Assembly (NCBI GenBank): GCA_943331105.2
Contig: CALQKH020000016.1
Coordinates: 1-64,000, forward strand
Reading direction: 5' to 3'
Origin: Akkermansia muciniphila
GTDB taxonomy: Bacteria > Pseudomonadota > Gammaproteobacteria > Burkholderiales > Burkholderiaceae_C
Length of the DNA: 64,000 nucleotides
Position 1 is the stretch's first letter, and each line of letters starts with the position of its first letter. The translations under genes were made by a program, and so were the position numbers. Below, piece by piece: positions 1 through 9,725 of the stretch. Under the pieces are notes generated by a model, which was not told the DNA's origin, ran no database searches, and was given only the letters and a program-made list of their open reading frames with translations.

Positions 1-17
1 GGGGCCGAAGCCCCTTT
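1..17 (-). terminator. Possible terminator of gcdH, cut by window edge
   Basis: GGGGC and GCCCC arms enclose a four-base loop that reads TTCG on the minus strand, a very stable tetraloop. It lies 71 bases beyond the gcdH stop. The T-tract expected on the minus strand would fall outside the window, so the call is tentative. Confidence 0.45.
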
Positions 18-87
18 GACAAGTGTGACCAACAGTCCATTCGCCATGCGGATGATCCGCAGACGGTGTCATGTGGGGCGCTTGGCT

Positions 88-1275
<1,188 letters not shown>

Positions 1276-1322
1276 GGTGGGTGTCTCCGTGAAAAAAGTC
1301 TTGAAGCCAATTGTCAGGCGGA

Positions 1323-1369
1323 GATGAATAGTTGTCTAATATTGATTGCCTATTCATCAATACAATATT
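1323..1369. promoter_or_regulatory. gcdH/lysR divergent regulatory region with nested inverted repeats
   Basis: This AT-rich stretch between the divergent genes has three symmetric elements. GATGAATAG (1323-1331) pairs with CTATTCATC (1350-1358). AATATTG (1338-1344) pairs with CAATATT (1363-1369). TTGAT and ATCAA (1342-1346 and 1356-1360) are separated by 9 bases, which fits the T-N11-A LysR box. Binding by the adjacent LysR protein is inference. Confidence 0.6.
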
Positions 1370-1376
1370 TTAATTC

Positions 1377-2267
1377 ATGGAATTCCGTCACCTGCGCTAT
1401 TTCCTCATGCTGGCCGAAGAGCTGCATTTTGGCCGCGCCGCCCAGCGCTTGTCCATTTCGCAGCCGCCGCTCAGCCTGAACATCCAGCAGCTCGAAGCCT
1501 CGGTGGGGGCGCAGTTGTTCACGCGCAACAGCCGGGGCGTTCAGCTGACGGCCGCGGGCCAGGCCTTTGTGCCGGCCGCCCGGGCCTTGCTGGCGCAGGC
1601 CACTGCAGCCGCGCGTGAGGCGCGCGATGTGGCCGAGGGCCAATCGGGTCAGCTGCACATCGGCTTTGCGGGCACCATGCTGTACTGCGGCCTGCCGCAA
1701 ATCCTCAGCCGCTTTCAGGTCAGCCACCCGCGTTTGCGCCTGGTGCTGCGGGAACTCAGTTCGACCGAGCAGCTGTCCGAACTGCTGCGTGACCGACTGG
1801 ATGTGGGTTTTGTGCACACCCCCCGGGTGCCGCCAGGGTTTGAGCAAATTTTGGTGGCCAGCCAACCTATGGTGGCCTGTTTGCCCGCCAAACACCCTTT
1901 GTCAAAAAAGGGCAGCCTTGGCTTGGAGGCATTGGTCGGGCAAGACTTGGTGGTGGTGTCCAGCATGGTCTCGCCCGATTACCACGAACGCATTTTGCAG
2001 TTGTGTGAGCAGTCGGGCTGGATGCCCCCCGTGGTGCACGAGCTGCGCCATTGGCTGAGCGTGGTGTCTTTGGTGTCCCAAGGTTTGGGCGTGGCGCTGG
2101 TGCCCGAGGCACTGGCGCAATCTGCCTTGGCGGGCGCGGTGTTCGTGCCGCTGCACGATGTGGATGTGCGCTACGACACGCGTTGCTTGTGGCGCAGCGA
2201 ACGAGACCAAACTGCCTTGGGGGACTTTGTCCAAGCGGTGTCGGCGGGACTTGCCGGCCACGGATAA
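1377..2267 (+). CDS. LysR-family transcriptional regulator (GcdR-like by position)
   Basis: 296-residue LysR-type regulator. The N-terminal winged helix-turn-helix (residues about 1-60) begins MEFRHLRYFLMLAEELHFGR and contains the typical AAQRLSISQPPLSLNIQQLE recognition helix region. The rest is a periplasmic-binding-like effector domain. It starts 102 bases from the divergent glutaryl-CoA dehydrogenase gene, with nested palindromes between, so it probably controls that gene and itself. The effector could be glutarate or a related acyl compound, but nothing in the sequence fixes it. Downstream msrA starts 29 bases after the stop and may be partly co-transcribed. Confidence 0.9.
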   Translation: MEFRHLRYFLMLAEELHFGRAAQRLSISQPPLSLNIQQLEASVGAQLFTRNSRGVQLTAAGQAFVPAARALLAQATAAAREARDVAEGQSGQLHIGFAGTMLYCGLPQILSRFQVSHPRLRLVLRELSSTEQLSELLRDRLDVGFVHTPRVPPGFEQILVASQPMVACLPAKHPLSKKGSLGLEALVGQDLVVVSSMVSPDYHERILQLCEQSGWMPPVVHELRHWLSVVSLVSQGLGVALVPEALAQSALAGAVFVPLHDVDVRYDTRCLWRSERDQTALGDFVQAVSAGLAGHG

Positions 2268-2295
2268 TCAAGCGCTTCTTTCACAAGGAATCAAA

Positions 2296-2826
2296 ATGAC
2301 TGAAACGTTGGTTTTGGGAGGCGGTTGCTTTTGGTGCACCGAAGCGGTCTTCGTCAAGGTGCGCGGTGTCACCGATGTCGAGTCGGGTTACTGCAACGGC
2401 CAGACTGTGGACCCCACCTACGAAGAAGTCTGCACCGGTCGCACCGGCCACAACGAAGTGGTCAAACTCGAATACGACCCCATGCAGATCAGCACCCGCG
2501 ACTTGCTCGAGATTTTCTTCGTCATCCACGACCCGACCACCTTGAACCGCCAAGGCAACGATGTGGGCACGCAGTACCGCAGTGGCATCTACTTCACCAC
2601 GCCTGAACAGGCCCAAGAGGCTAAGGCCATGCTCGCTGAGCTGACCGCGGCCAACGCTTTTGGCCAGCCCATCGTGACCGAGGTGCTGGCGCTGGCCAAT
2701 TACAGCGCGGCTGAGCAATACCACCAAGACTTTTTCGAGCGCAACCCCTACCAAGGCTATTGCATGGCCGTGGCCGCGCCCAAGGTGGCCAAGTTCAAGA
2801 AAACTTTCGCCCGATGGGTTCGCTGA
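2296..2826 (+). CDS. msrA: Peptide methionine sulfoxide reductase A
   Basis: 176-residue cytosolic repair enzyme reducing the S-epimer of methionine sulfoxide in proteins. The signature GGCFWCTEAVF is at residues 9-19 with catalytic Cys11; a further Cys in the C-terminal QGYCMAVAAPKV segment can act as resolving Cys. The ATG at 2296 was chosen because AAGGAA lies just upstream and it leaves the normal N-terminus; a longer in-frame reading starting at 2158 would overlap the regulator gene and has no homology. Length is typical of MsrA. Confidence 0.95.
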   Translation: MTETLVLGGGCFWCTEAVFVKVRGVTDVESGYCNGQTVDPTYEEVCTGRTGHNEVVKLEYDPMQISTRDLLEIFFVIHDPTTLNRQGNDVGTQYRSGIYFTTPEQAQEAKAMLAELTAANAFGQPIVTEVLALANYSAAEQYHQDFFERNPYQGYCMAVAAPKVAKFKKTFARWVR

Positions 2827-2846
2827 GTTCTGACCGGTGCTGGACC

Positions 2847-3785
2847 ATGAACACAGCACTGCCAGCCGCGCTCGACACCGATTCACACACCTTGCACCAT
2901 TTGGATGGAACCAGCGGTCGCATCGCGGTGTATGCAGGCGGGTCGGGGACGCCCGTGCTGCTGGTGCACAGCATCAACGCACTGGCTTCGGTGGCCGAAG
3001 TGCGGCCCTTGTTTGAGGCTTTGTGCCAAGACCACAGTGTCTATGCGCTTGATCTGCCAGGTTACGGTTTGTCCGACCGTTTGCCGCGTGTTTACTCAGT
3101 GGGCGACATGTGCGACGCCATCCAGCAAGTGGCGCAATGGGTGACAGACCGCCACTCGGGGCTGGCGCTGCATGTGGTGGGGGTGTCCTTGTCCTGCGAA
3201 TTTGTGGCCCGTGTGGCCCAGCAAGCGCCAGGCCTTTTCGCCGGTTTGGCCTTGGTCAGCCCCACGGGTTTTCGGGGCGGCAAGTCACTGCGCCAGCCTG
3301 CTGGCAGCACCTTGTTCATGGGTGGGTTTGACCGCTTTTTGCGCCGCCCGGGGCCAGCTTGGGGCCGCTTTTTGTTCCGACAGCTGTCACGGCCTTCGGT
3401 GGTGCGTTACTTTTTGCAACGCACTTGGGGTGGGAAAAACATCAACGAAACCCTTTGGGCCTATGCGGTGCGCACCGCCCATGTGCCCAACGCAGAGCAG
3501 GCGCCGCTGTCGTTTTTGAGCGGGGGCTTGTTCAGTGCTGACATGCACAACGTCTACGAAAGCCTGAGCTTGCCGGTGTGGGTGGTGCACGGTACCCGGG
3601 GTGATTTCACCGATTACCGGGCACTCGATTTGGTGCGCGAACGCCCCAACTGGCAAGTGACGGTGATGCAAGCCGGTGCCATGCCTTACTTTGAGGACAT
3701 CGCCGCTTTCATGGCGACTTACCGGGCGTTTTTGCTTCAGGGCGCCAAGCGTTCGCGCAGCCAACCATTGGCATCGGGTGTGTAG
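2847..3785 (+). CDS. Alpha/beta-fold hydrolase-like protein lacking the catalytic His
   Basis: 312 residues with an alpha/beta hydrolase core: VLLVHSINA oxyanion region, [10 protein letters not shown], the nucleophile elbow GVSLS with Ser114, and [10 protein letters not shown] supplying the acid. Two deviations are visible. The elbow ends in Ser instead of Gly, and the position that should hold the catalytic His (normally GHxP near the C-terminus) reads GAMPYFED, with Ala278. The codon is clearly GCC. The protein may be a non-hydrolytic or altered family member. Its last 49 bases overlap the convergent pdxH gene, so its 3' end is constrained by that gene. Start ATG 2847 gives the conventional N-terminus; substrate unknown. 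Confidence 0.8.
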   Translation: MNTALPAALDTDSHTLHHLDGTSGRIAVYAGGSGTPVLLVHSINALASVAEVRPLFEALCQDHSVYALDLPGYGLSDRLPRVYSVGDMCDAIQQVAQWVTDRHSGLALHVVGVSLSCEFVARVAQQAPGLFAGLALVSPTGFRGGKSLRQPAGSTLFMGGFDRFLRRPGPAWGRFLFRQLSRPSVVRYFLQRTWGGKNINETLWAYAVRTAHVPNAEQAPLSFLSGGLFSADMHNVYESLSLPVWVVHGTRGDFTDYRALDLVRERPNWQVTVMQAGAMPYFEDIAAFMATYRAFLLQGAKRSRSQPLASGV

Positions 3786-4369
3786 CGCAGCCGGTCATGC
3801 AAACGGCTTTTGCGGCCTTGCCAAAATTCCCAGCGGTCGGGCACCAAGCGAAAGCCGCCCCAGTGCGGTGGGCGCGGGGGCTGGAGCATGAATTGCGCGG
3901 CGTATTTGGCGGCGTTGGTCACCAGCACCGTTCGCCCGTCGATCACTTGGCTCTGCGGCGAGGCCCAAGCGCCGATGCGTGAATCGAGTGGTCGGCTGTG
4001 GAAGTAGGCGTCGCTTTCTTCGCTGCTGACCTTTTCTACCCGGCCTTCGATGCGCACCACGCGTTCGAGCTCAACCCAATGGAATTGCAAAGCAGCAAAA
4101 GGGTTGCCCGCTAACTCTTGGCCCTTTTGGCTTTCGTAATTGGTGTACCAAACAATGCCGCGCGCATCGCAGCCTTTGATCAACACCACCCGTGTGCTGG
4201 GGCGCAACTGGCTGCTCACGGTGGCCAGTGTCATGGCGTTGGGCTCGGGCACTTCGGCGGCGATGGCCTCTTGAAGCCAATGCTCAAATTGCTTCAGAGG
4301 GTCCGCATGGGAGGCGTTTTCGTTGAGCTCGGCTTTTTCATAGCTCTTGCGCAGGTCGGCGATGTTCAT
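3737..4369 (-). CDS. pdxH: Pyridoxamine 5'-phosphate oxidase
   Basis: 210-residue FMN enzyme making pyridoxal 5'-phosphate from PNP or PMP, the last step of vitamin B6 synthesis and salvage. Family landmarks include [41 protein letters not shown], the [17 protein letters not shown] segment, and the C-terminal [17 protein letters not shown] block that binds substrate and FMN. Length is standard. The 3' end overlaps the convergent hydrolase gene by 49 bases. The ChaC-like gene is co-directional 20 bases upstream and may share a transcript. Confidence 0.96.
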   Translation of the reverse strand: MNIADLRKSYEKAELNENASHADPLKQFEHWLQEAIAAEVPEPNAMTLATVSSQLRPSTRVVLIKGCDARGIVWYTNYESQKGQELAGNPFAALQFHWVELERVVRIEGRVEKVSSEESDAYFHSRPLDSRIGAWASPQSQVIDGRTVLVTNAAKYAAQFMLQPPRPPHWGGFRLVPDRWEFWQGRKSRLHDRLRYTPDANGWLRERLAP

Positions 4370-4389
4370 GGGGCAAGTATAGGCAGGCT

Positions 4390-5025
4390 TCAGTCTTGGG
4401 CATGGCGCAGCAAGGCGGTCAATGCTCGGTCGTCGATGCCGTGAGAGCGCAGGCTGTCGTAAGTCTGCTTGGCGTAGTCGAGCGTGGTGCCAAAGCGGCC
4501 ACTGGCATTTTTGAAAATGTGCCGGTAGGTCTCAGGTGTCAAATGGCCTGTGAAACTGGGGCTGCTGCGCGGCAATGTGAAGGCCAGTGCCTTGACGGGA
4601 CCCTCAGGCGTGCTGCAAGGCAGCCACACGGGGGTGTAGACGTCCATGGGCATTTCGCGCGCCCACAGGCGCTGCAAAACCTCATCGGCATCGCTTTGGG
4701 CCACCCGGTAAACGATGCCTTGGCAGCTGCCGCCCGGCAACAAGGCGAACACCAAGCCCGGACATTCTGGGCTGCCCCGGTTCAGACGGCTCCACATTTT
4801 CAGGGCGCGGTGCCAGCCCCAAACCCGGCTGGCGTGCTGCTCTTGCGCCTCAAACTCGGGCCGCCACAGCAGCGAGGCATAGCCAAACACCCACAAGTCT
4901 TGGCCTGCAGCTTGGGCTCTGAAGCGCTCCAGCAAATCGCCCCTGAAGGCCACGCGTGCCGCATCGGCCGTGAGGCTGGGTAGGCTGAACGCCCGGGCGC
5001 TGTCGGGTGTGTCGGTCATGTGCAA
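4390..5025 (-). CDS. Gamma-glutamylcyclotransferase, ChaC family
   Basis: 211 residues. The [15 protein letters not shown] segment near residue 45 is the nucleotide-like glycine motif of ChaC enzymes, followed by [19 protein letters not shown] and YTPVWLPC segments in the family order. ChaC proteins release 5-oxoproline and Cys-Gly from glutathione in the cytosol, so the likely role is glutathione turnover. It precedes pdxH on the same strand and is divergent from the small membrane protein at 5071. The exact physiological substrate is inferred from family membership. Confidence 0.85.
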   Translation of the reverse strand: MHMTDTPDSARAFSLPSLTADAARVAFRGDLLERFRAQAAGQDLWVFGYASLLWRPEFEAQEQHASRVWGWHRALKMWSRLNRGSPECPGLVFALLPGGSCQGIVYRVAQSDADEVLQRLWAREMPMDVYTPVWLPCSTPEGPVKALAFTLPRSSPSFTGHLTPETYRHIFKNASGRFGTTLDYAKQTYDSLRSHGIDDRALTALLRHAQD

Positions 5026-5070
5026 TCGGGTCCCATTACAATCTGACCACTATTTTCGGAGAAAACAAAC

Positions 5071-5337
5071 ATGTCAAACAATGAAGATGAGAATCAACCC
5101 GTGGTGTTGGCCATTTTGGTCGGCGTGATTGTGCTGGTCATTGGACTGGCCGTGGGTATTGGCATCGCCAAGAGCCAAAAAGCAGCGCCTGCTGTCCCTG
5201 CTGCTGTCACTGCCCCTGCAGCGCAAGATGCCGCGCCTGCTGCGGATGCCGCGGCGCCTGCTGCTGCGCCGGCTGCCGACGCAGCAGCTCCAGCGGCTGC
5301 GGCACCAGCAGCTCCCGTTGCTGCACCCGCGAAGTGA
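5071..5337 (+). CDS. Small Ala/Pro-rich single-pass membrane protein
   Basis: 88 residues: an acidic N-terminus (MSNNEDENQ), one transmembrane helix at about residues 11-33 (LAILVGVIVLVIGLAVGIGI), then a low-complexity tail almost entirely of Ala and Pro with a repeated AAPAADAAAP pattern. A GGAGA ribosome-binding site lies just upstream and a strong hairpin terminator just downstream, so it is a single-gene unit. Function unknown; the tail could span the periplasmic layer, but that is a guess. Confidence 0.75.
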   Translation: MSNNEDENQPVVLAILVGVIVLVIGLAVGIGIAKSQKAAPAVPAAVTAPAAQDAAPAADAAAPAAAPAADAAAPAAAAPAAPVAAPAK

Positions 5338-5357
5338 TGCGGCGCCAAGCCCTGTAT

Positions 5358-5381
5358 AAACCCGCCTCGGCGGGTTTTTTT
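5358..5381 (+). terminator. Intrinsic terminator
   Basis: AAACCCGC and GCGGGTTT form an 8-bp stem with a CTCG loop followed by a run of T. It lies 20 bases after the small membrane protein gene. Confidence 0.9.
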
Positions 5382-5550
5382 ACGGGTGTCGCCAAAGCCA
5401 GGTCATTGAATGACCTGTTTTCTGTTGGCCTTAACCAGCACGTTGTGCAAGGCCGCTAACATGAGCGCATCGTTTGAACGGCCCCTCGGGCCGAGATTTT
5501 TCTTGCGGGTTGATTGATTTCAAAGCGCAAACTGTTTACCGCAAAGGCCC

Positions 5551-7398
5551 ATGCCCATGACCCTTCATCCCGCCGTGGCGGCCGTCACTGCCCGCATCAC
5601 CGAGCGCAGCCGCTTGACTCGCCAAGCTTATTTGCAGCAGCTCGACGCTGCATCTCAGCAAGACCCGGGCGCCCAGCGTCTGGGCTGCGCCAATGTGGCG
5701 CATGCCTTTGCCGCGATGCCTCAAGGTGACAAAGACCGCGCCACTGCGCTCGACAAAATCAAAGTGGTCGCCCCGCGTGCGCCGAATATTGGCATCGTCA
5801 ACGCCTACAACGACCTGCTGTCTGCCCACGCGCCGCTGCAGCACTACCCTGACCTGATCAAAGACGAAGCCCGCAAGCTGGGCGCCACTGCCCAAGTGGC
5901 GGGAGGCGTACCCGCCATGTGCGATGGCGTCACGCAAGGCACGCCGGGCATGGAGCTCAGCCTGTTCAGCCGCGATGTGATCGCCATGGCCACAGCGGTG
6001 TCGCTGAGTCACGATGTGTTTGATGCCGCCCTGATGCTGGGCGTGTGCGACAAGATCGTGCCGGGCTTGCTCATTGGCGCTTTGCACTTTGGCCATTTGC
6101 CCACGGTGTTTGTGCCCGCAGGGCCCATGGGCAGTGGTCTGTCCAACACCGACAAATCCAAGGTGCGCGAACAGGCCGCCCAGGGCTTGGTGGGCCGTCC
6201 TGAATTGCTGGAGGCCGAGTCCAAGGCCTACCACGGCGAGGGTACCTGCACTTTTTATGGCACGGCCAACAGCAACCAGATGCTGCTCGAAGCCATGGGC
6301 CTGCATGTGCCGGGCACGGCTTTCATTCCCCCGGCCGACGGCCTGCGCCAAGACCTGACCCGCGAAGCTGCCCGAACTGTGCTGGCGCTGGTCCAGGGAC
6401 AGAACTTCACGCCCATTGGCCGTTTGGTCGATGAGCGCAGCATCGTCAACGCCATGGTGGCGCTGTTGGCCACGGGTGGCTCCACCAACCATTTGATCCA
6501 CTGGGTGGCGGTGGCGCGTGCTGCGGGCATCGTGATCGACTGGGACGACTTCTCTGCACTGTCGGATGTGGTGCCGCTGCTCAGCCGCGTGTACCCCAAT
6601 GGCTCGGCCGATGTGAACCAGTTCCAGGCCGCCGGCGGGCCTGGCTTCATCATTCGTGAATTGCTCGACGCTGGCTTCATGCACGCCGATGTGCTGACGG
6701 TGCGACCGGGCGGTCTGCGTGAATTCACGCGCAAGCCCAGCACAGCCGATGGGCGATTGGTCTGGCGCGACATCGGCGCCAGCCAAGACGACACCGTGGT
6801 GCGACCAGCCAGCCAGCCGTTCAGTGCCACTGGCGGGCTCAGACTGTTGCAAGGCAATCTGGGGCGCAGTGTGATCAAGGTCTCTGCCGTTCCAGAGGCT
6901 TTGCATGTGATCGAAGCGCCGGCGCGCGTGTTCAATTCGCAAGAAGCCTTGCTGGCCGCGTTCAAGGCTGGAGACATGGACCAAGACATGGTGTGTGTAG
7001 TGCGCTGGCAAGGCCCACAAGCCAATGGCATGCCCGAGTTGCACAAACTCACCCCGCCGCTGGCGGTGCTGCAGGGCAAAGGCTTCAAGGTGGCCTTGGT
7101 CACCGATGGCCGCATGAGCGGCGCGTCGGGCAAAGTGCCGGCGGCCATCCACGTCTCGCCCGAAGCGGCAGCCGGTGGCCCGCTGGCCAAGGTGCAAGAC
7201 GGTGATGTGATTCGCCTCGACGGCGTCGCGGGCACTTTGCAAGTGTTGGTGAGCGAGGCCGAATGGGCCGCCCGTCCGCTGGCCCCCATGCCCACCGAGC
7301 TGCGCGCCGCCAATGGCGTGGGCATGGGCCGTGAATTGTTTGCCAACCTGCGTCGCCACGCGCTCAAAGCCGAAGAAGGAGCCTGCTCATGGCTGTGA
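5551..7398 (+). CDS. edd: 6-phosphogluconate dehydratase
   Basis: 615-residue iron-sulfur dehydratase of the IlvD/Edd family that converts 6-phosphogluconate to 2-keto-3-deoxy-6-phosphogluconate, the first committed Entner-Doudoroff step. The cluster-ligand Cys motifs are visible as MCDGVTQG and GVCDK, with [14 protein letters not shown] and the C-terminal [21 protein letters not shown] block typical of Edd. It overlaps eda by 10 bases, so translation is coupled. Two start codons stand two codons apart (5551 and 5557); no strong ribosome-binding site decides between them. In this window it would receive 6-phosphogluconate from the gluconokinase encoded near 31.9 kb. Confidence 0.95.
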   Translation: MPMTLHPAVAAVTARITERSRLTRQAYLQQLDAASQQDPGAQRLGCANVAHAFAAMPQGDKDRATALDKIKVVAPRAPNIGIVNAYNDLLSAHAPLQHYPDLIKDEARKLGATAQVAGGVPAMCDGVTQGTPGMELSLFSRDVIAMATAVSLSHDVFDAALMLGVCDKIVPGLLIGALHFGHLPTVFVPAGPMGSGLSNTDKSKVREQAAQGLVGRPELLEAESKAYHGEGTCTFYGTANSNQMLLEAMGLHVPGTAFIPPADGLRQDLTREAARTVLALVQGQNFTPIGRLVDERSIVNAMVALLATGGSTNHLIHWVAVARAAGIVIDWDDFSALSDVVPLLSRVYPNGSADVNQFQAAGGPGFIIRELLDAGFMHADVLTVRPGGLREFTRKPSTADGRLVWRDIGASQDDTVVRPASQPFSATGGLRLLQGNLGRSVIKVSAVPEALHVIEAPARVFNSQEALLAAFKAGDMDQDMVCVVRWQGPQANGMPELHKLTPPLAVLQGKGFKVALVTDGRMSGASGKVPAAIHVSPEAAAGGPLAKVQDGDVIRLDGVAGTLQVLVSEAEWAARPLAPMPTELRAANGVGMGRELFANLRRHALKAEEGACSWL

Positions 7399-8036
7399 AT
7401 TCAAATGCCCCTTTGACCGCCCTGCAAGTCATGCAAGACGCTCCGGTGATCCCCGTGATCGTGCTCCACGATGTGGCCCACGCCGTGCCCATGGCACGCG
7501 CCTTGGTGGCCGGTGGCATCCGCATGCTGGAGGTCACGCTGCGCACCCCACAGGCGCTCGCCTGCATCGAGGCGATTGCCAACGAGGTCGAAGGCGCCGT
7601 GTTGGGTGCAGGCACGGTGCGCAGCGCAGCCGATGCGGCCGCAGCGGCCAAAGCCGGTGCCCGTTTTGCCGTGAGCCCCGGCTACACCCGGGCAGTGGGG
7701 CAGGCTTGTCGCGATCATGGTTTGTCGCTCTTGCCCGGCGTGGCCACCGGCAGTGAAATCATGATGGCACAAGAAGACGGTTACACCGAACTCAAGTTCT
7801 TTCCCGCCATGCAAGCTGGCGGCACTGCCATGCTCAAAGCTTGGAGCGGTCCGTTTTTTGATGTGAAGTTTTGCCCCACGGGCGGCGTCATGCCCGGCAA
7901 TGCCTTGGACTTTTTGAGTCTGCCCAATGTAGCTTGCGTGGGCGGCTCGTGGTTGGTGCCCGCCGACGCGCTGGCCCAGGGTGACTGGGCGCGCATCGAA
8001 GCGCTGGCCCGTGAGGCGAGTCAGTTGCCTCGCTGA
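7389..8036 (+). CDS. eda: 2-dehydro-3-deoxy-phosphogluconate aldolase
   Basis: 215-residue class I aldolase splitting KDPG to pyruvate and glyceraldehyde-3-phosphate. The TIM-barrel landmarks are in order: [10 protein letters not shown] with the catalytic Glu strand, [18 protein letters not shown], and the Schiff-base Lys in [13 protein letters not shown], followed by [11 protein letters not shown]. It starts inside the end of edd (10-base overlap) and ends one base before the convergent halohydrin-dehalogenase-like gene. A second, distinct aldolase of the same family (dgoA) is at 13.5 kb. Confidence 0.95.
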   Translation: MAVNSNAPLTALQVMQDAPVIPVIVLHDVAHAVPMARALVAGGIRMLEVTLRTPQALACIEAIANEVEGAVLGAGTVRSAADAAAAAKAGARFAVSPGYTRAVGQACRDHGLSLLPGVATGSEIMMAQEDGYTELKFFPAMQAGGTAMLKAWSGPFFDVKFCPTGGVMPGNALDFLSLPNVACVGGSWLVPADALAQGDWARIEALAREASQLPR

Positions 8037-8720
8037 TCAGCGCACCGCCCAACCGCCCGACATGGGAAACACCTGCCCCACAAAGCAGCTCGCCTCTTCG
8101 CTGCACAGGTAGGCCACAAAGCGGGCGTCCTCTTCGGCCTTGACCAGGCGACCCAGCGGCACTTCGCGCTTGAGGCGCTCCTGAAAACGCGGGTTGGCCT
8201 GCACCTCTGGCGGGAAGTAGGTGGGGTTGTCGACAAAGTTTTGCGCCACCGCATTGAGCTGGATGTTGTCGGGGGCCAGCTCTACGCCAGCCGCTTGCAC
8301 ATAGGCCAGCTGTGCCCCACGCGCCGCGCTGTAGCTGGCGGCGCGCTTCATGCCCCGCAAAGCCGAGGCACTGCCCATCACCACGATCTTGCCGCCGCCG
8401 CGGGCCTTCATGCCGGGCACCACTGCCCGCACCAACCGGGGCAGGGGGTCGACCATCACTTCAAACACCTGCCGCCATTCGGCCTCGTCAATCTGCGTGA
8501 CGGGGGTAGACGGCGCAGGCAGCGCCAGATTGATCACCAAAGCGTCGAGTGGCCCAGCCGCATCGATCATGGCTTGCGCATCTTGCGGGGCTGTCAGCAC
8601 GGAAACGTCAGCGATCACTTCGGCACCGCAAGCCCGCAGCTCGTGGCACAGGGCCGGCCCCATGAAATCTTGGGCCTGGGTCACCAAGATGCGTTGGCCA
8701 GTCAGGTCGATCATGTTCAT
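8037..8720 (-). CDS. Candidate halohydrin dehalogenase (SDR-derived)
   Basis: 227 residues with an SDR-like fold pattern but not the usual SDR motifs. The glycine-rich NAD motif is replaced by T14-QAQD-F19-M-G21, which fits T-X4-(F/Y)-X-G exactly, and the catalytic residues read S117-X12-Y130-X3-R134, with Arg in place of the usual Lys. These two motifs define halohydrin dehalogenases, cofactor-free enzymes that convert vicinal haloalcohols to epoxides and halide. The C-terminal half (NPTYFPPEVQ, VPLGRL, FVGQVFPMSGGW) also resembles that family as I recall it. The stop abuts the end of eda; glyoxalase I and a thioesterase lie upstream on the same strand. The natural substrate is unknown; an atypical SDR with no dehalogenase activity remains possible. 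Confidence 0.7.
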   Translation of the reverse strand: MNMIDLTGQRILVTQAQDFMGPALCHELRACGAEVIADVSVLTAPQDAQAMIDAAGPLDALVINLALPAPSTPVTQIDEAEWRQVFEVMVDPLPRLVRAVVPGMKARGGGKIVVMGSASALRGMKRAASYSAARGAQLAYVQAAGVELAPDNIQLNAVAQNFVDNPTYFPPEVQANPRFQERLKREVPLGRLVKAEEDARFVAYLCSEEASCFVGQVFPMSGGWAVR

Positions 8721-8731
8721 CCACCGTTTGT

Positions 8732-9142
8732 TCAGCGCAAACCTTGTCCGCCAGCGTATTCGGTCCGCTGGATCAGCTCGACCTTGTAGCCATCCGGGTC
8801 TGTCACAAAGGCGATCACGGTGCTGCCGCCTTTGACCGGACCCGCTTCACGCGTGACCTTGCCGCCAGCGGCTTTGATTTTTTCGCAAGCGGCATAGGCA
8901 TCGGGCACGCCCAGGGCGATGTGGCCGTAGGCTGTGCCCATCTCGTAGCTTTCAACGCCCCAGTTGTAGGTCAACTCCAGCTCGGCGTGGTCGGGGTTGT
9001 TGCCGAAACCGACAAAGGCCAGCGAGTATTTGTACTCGGGATTTTCCGAGGTGCGCAGCAGCTGCATGCCCATCACCTGGGTGTAGAAGTCAATCGAGCG
9101 TTGCAGGTTGCCCACGCGCAGCATGGTGTGAAGGAGTCTCAT
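8732..9142 (-). CDS. gloA: Lactoylglutathione lyase (glyoxalase I)
   Basis: 136-residue metalloenzyme isomerising the methylglyoxal-glutathione hemithioacetal to S-lactoylglutathione. The four metal ligands fall where E. coli GloA has them: His5, Glu56, His74 and Glu122. The short length without the eukaryotic insertions suggests the Ni-type bacterial class. It overlaps the upstream thioesterase gene by 4 bases and is followed after 11 bases by the halohydrin-dehalogenase-like gene, so the three are probably one transcript. Confidence 0.95.
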   Translation of the reverse strand: MRLLHTMLRVGNLQRSIDFYTQVMGMQLLRTSENPEYKYSLAFVGFGNNPDHAELELTYNWGVESYEMGTAYGHIALGVPDAYAACEKIKAAGGKVTREAGPVKGGSTVIAFVTDPDGYKVELIQRTEYAGGQGLR

Positions 9143-9711
9143 GATGTTTTCCCGTTGGGTGAAGGCATTTCAAAAACAAGGCAAGCGGTGCTGGCGTGGG
9201 CATACAAAGTGCCGTCTGGCCCGACCAGGCGAGCCTCTGCCGTGGCCAGTTGGCGGCCGCAGTGCACCACTTGCGCAATGGCGCGCACGCGCTGCACTTT
9301 GGGCGTGATGGCTTTGACCAGTTTCACGCTCAAGTCGGCCGTGGTGTAGCCGCGCCCGGGCGGCATCATGGTGTGCACCGCGCAGCCCAGCGCCGAGTCG
9401 AGCAGGCTGGCAAACCAGCCGCCGTGCACGGTGCCCAGTGGGTTCAAGTGTTGGACGCCGGGTGTGCCCTGAAAAATGGCCAGACCCGCGCCGACCTCGA
9501 TCAGCATGAAGTCCAGCGTCTTGGCCATCTGCGCATAAGGCAGCTCGCCTGTCAGCAGGCCCTGCATGACCTCTAGGCCTGTCTTGCCAGTCACTTGTTC
9601 AGGCCGGGCCACACCGGGGCCGACCCCGGCATCGATGCGTGTGCGCACGTCACGCTCTTGGGTCAGCCAGGCCTCTAAAGCGCTCTGGCGTGTGCCGGTG
9701 GTGGTGCTCAT
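9139..9711 (-). CDS. PaaI-family hotdog thioesterase
   Basis: 190 residues from ATG 9711. The C-terminal two thirds form a hotdog domain with [20 protein letters not shown], the HGG-containing active-site helix of PaaI-like acyl-CoA thioesterases. The first 60 residues are an extension without recognised motif. A TTG at 9729 that overlaps the upstream SDR stop would add six residues; the ATG is preferred. The 3' end overlaps gloA by 4 bases. The acyl group hydrolysed cannot be read from the sequence. Confidence 0.85.
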   Translation of the reverse strand: MSTTTGTRQSALEAWLTQERDVRTRIDAGVGPGVARPEQVTGKTGLEVMQGLLTGELPYAQMAKTLDFMLIEVGAGLAIFQGTPGVQHLNPLGTVHGGWFASLLDSALGCAVHTMMPPGRGYTTADLSVKLVKAITPKVQRVRAIAQVVHCGRQLATAEARLVGPDGTLYAHASTACLVFEMPSPNGKTS

Positions 9712-9725
9712 AGAAACGGGCTCTT

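Noticed and set aside
5536..7359. Very long open frame on the minus strand opposite edd
   Set aside because: It mirrors the edd gene codon structure in GC-rich DNA and gives no recognisable protein, while edd has all family motifs.
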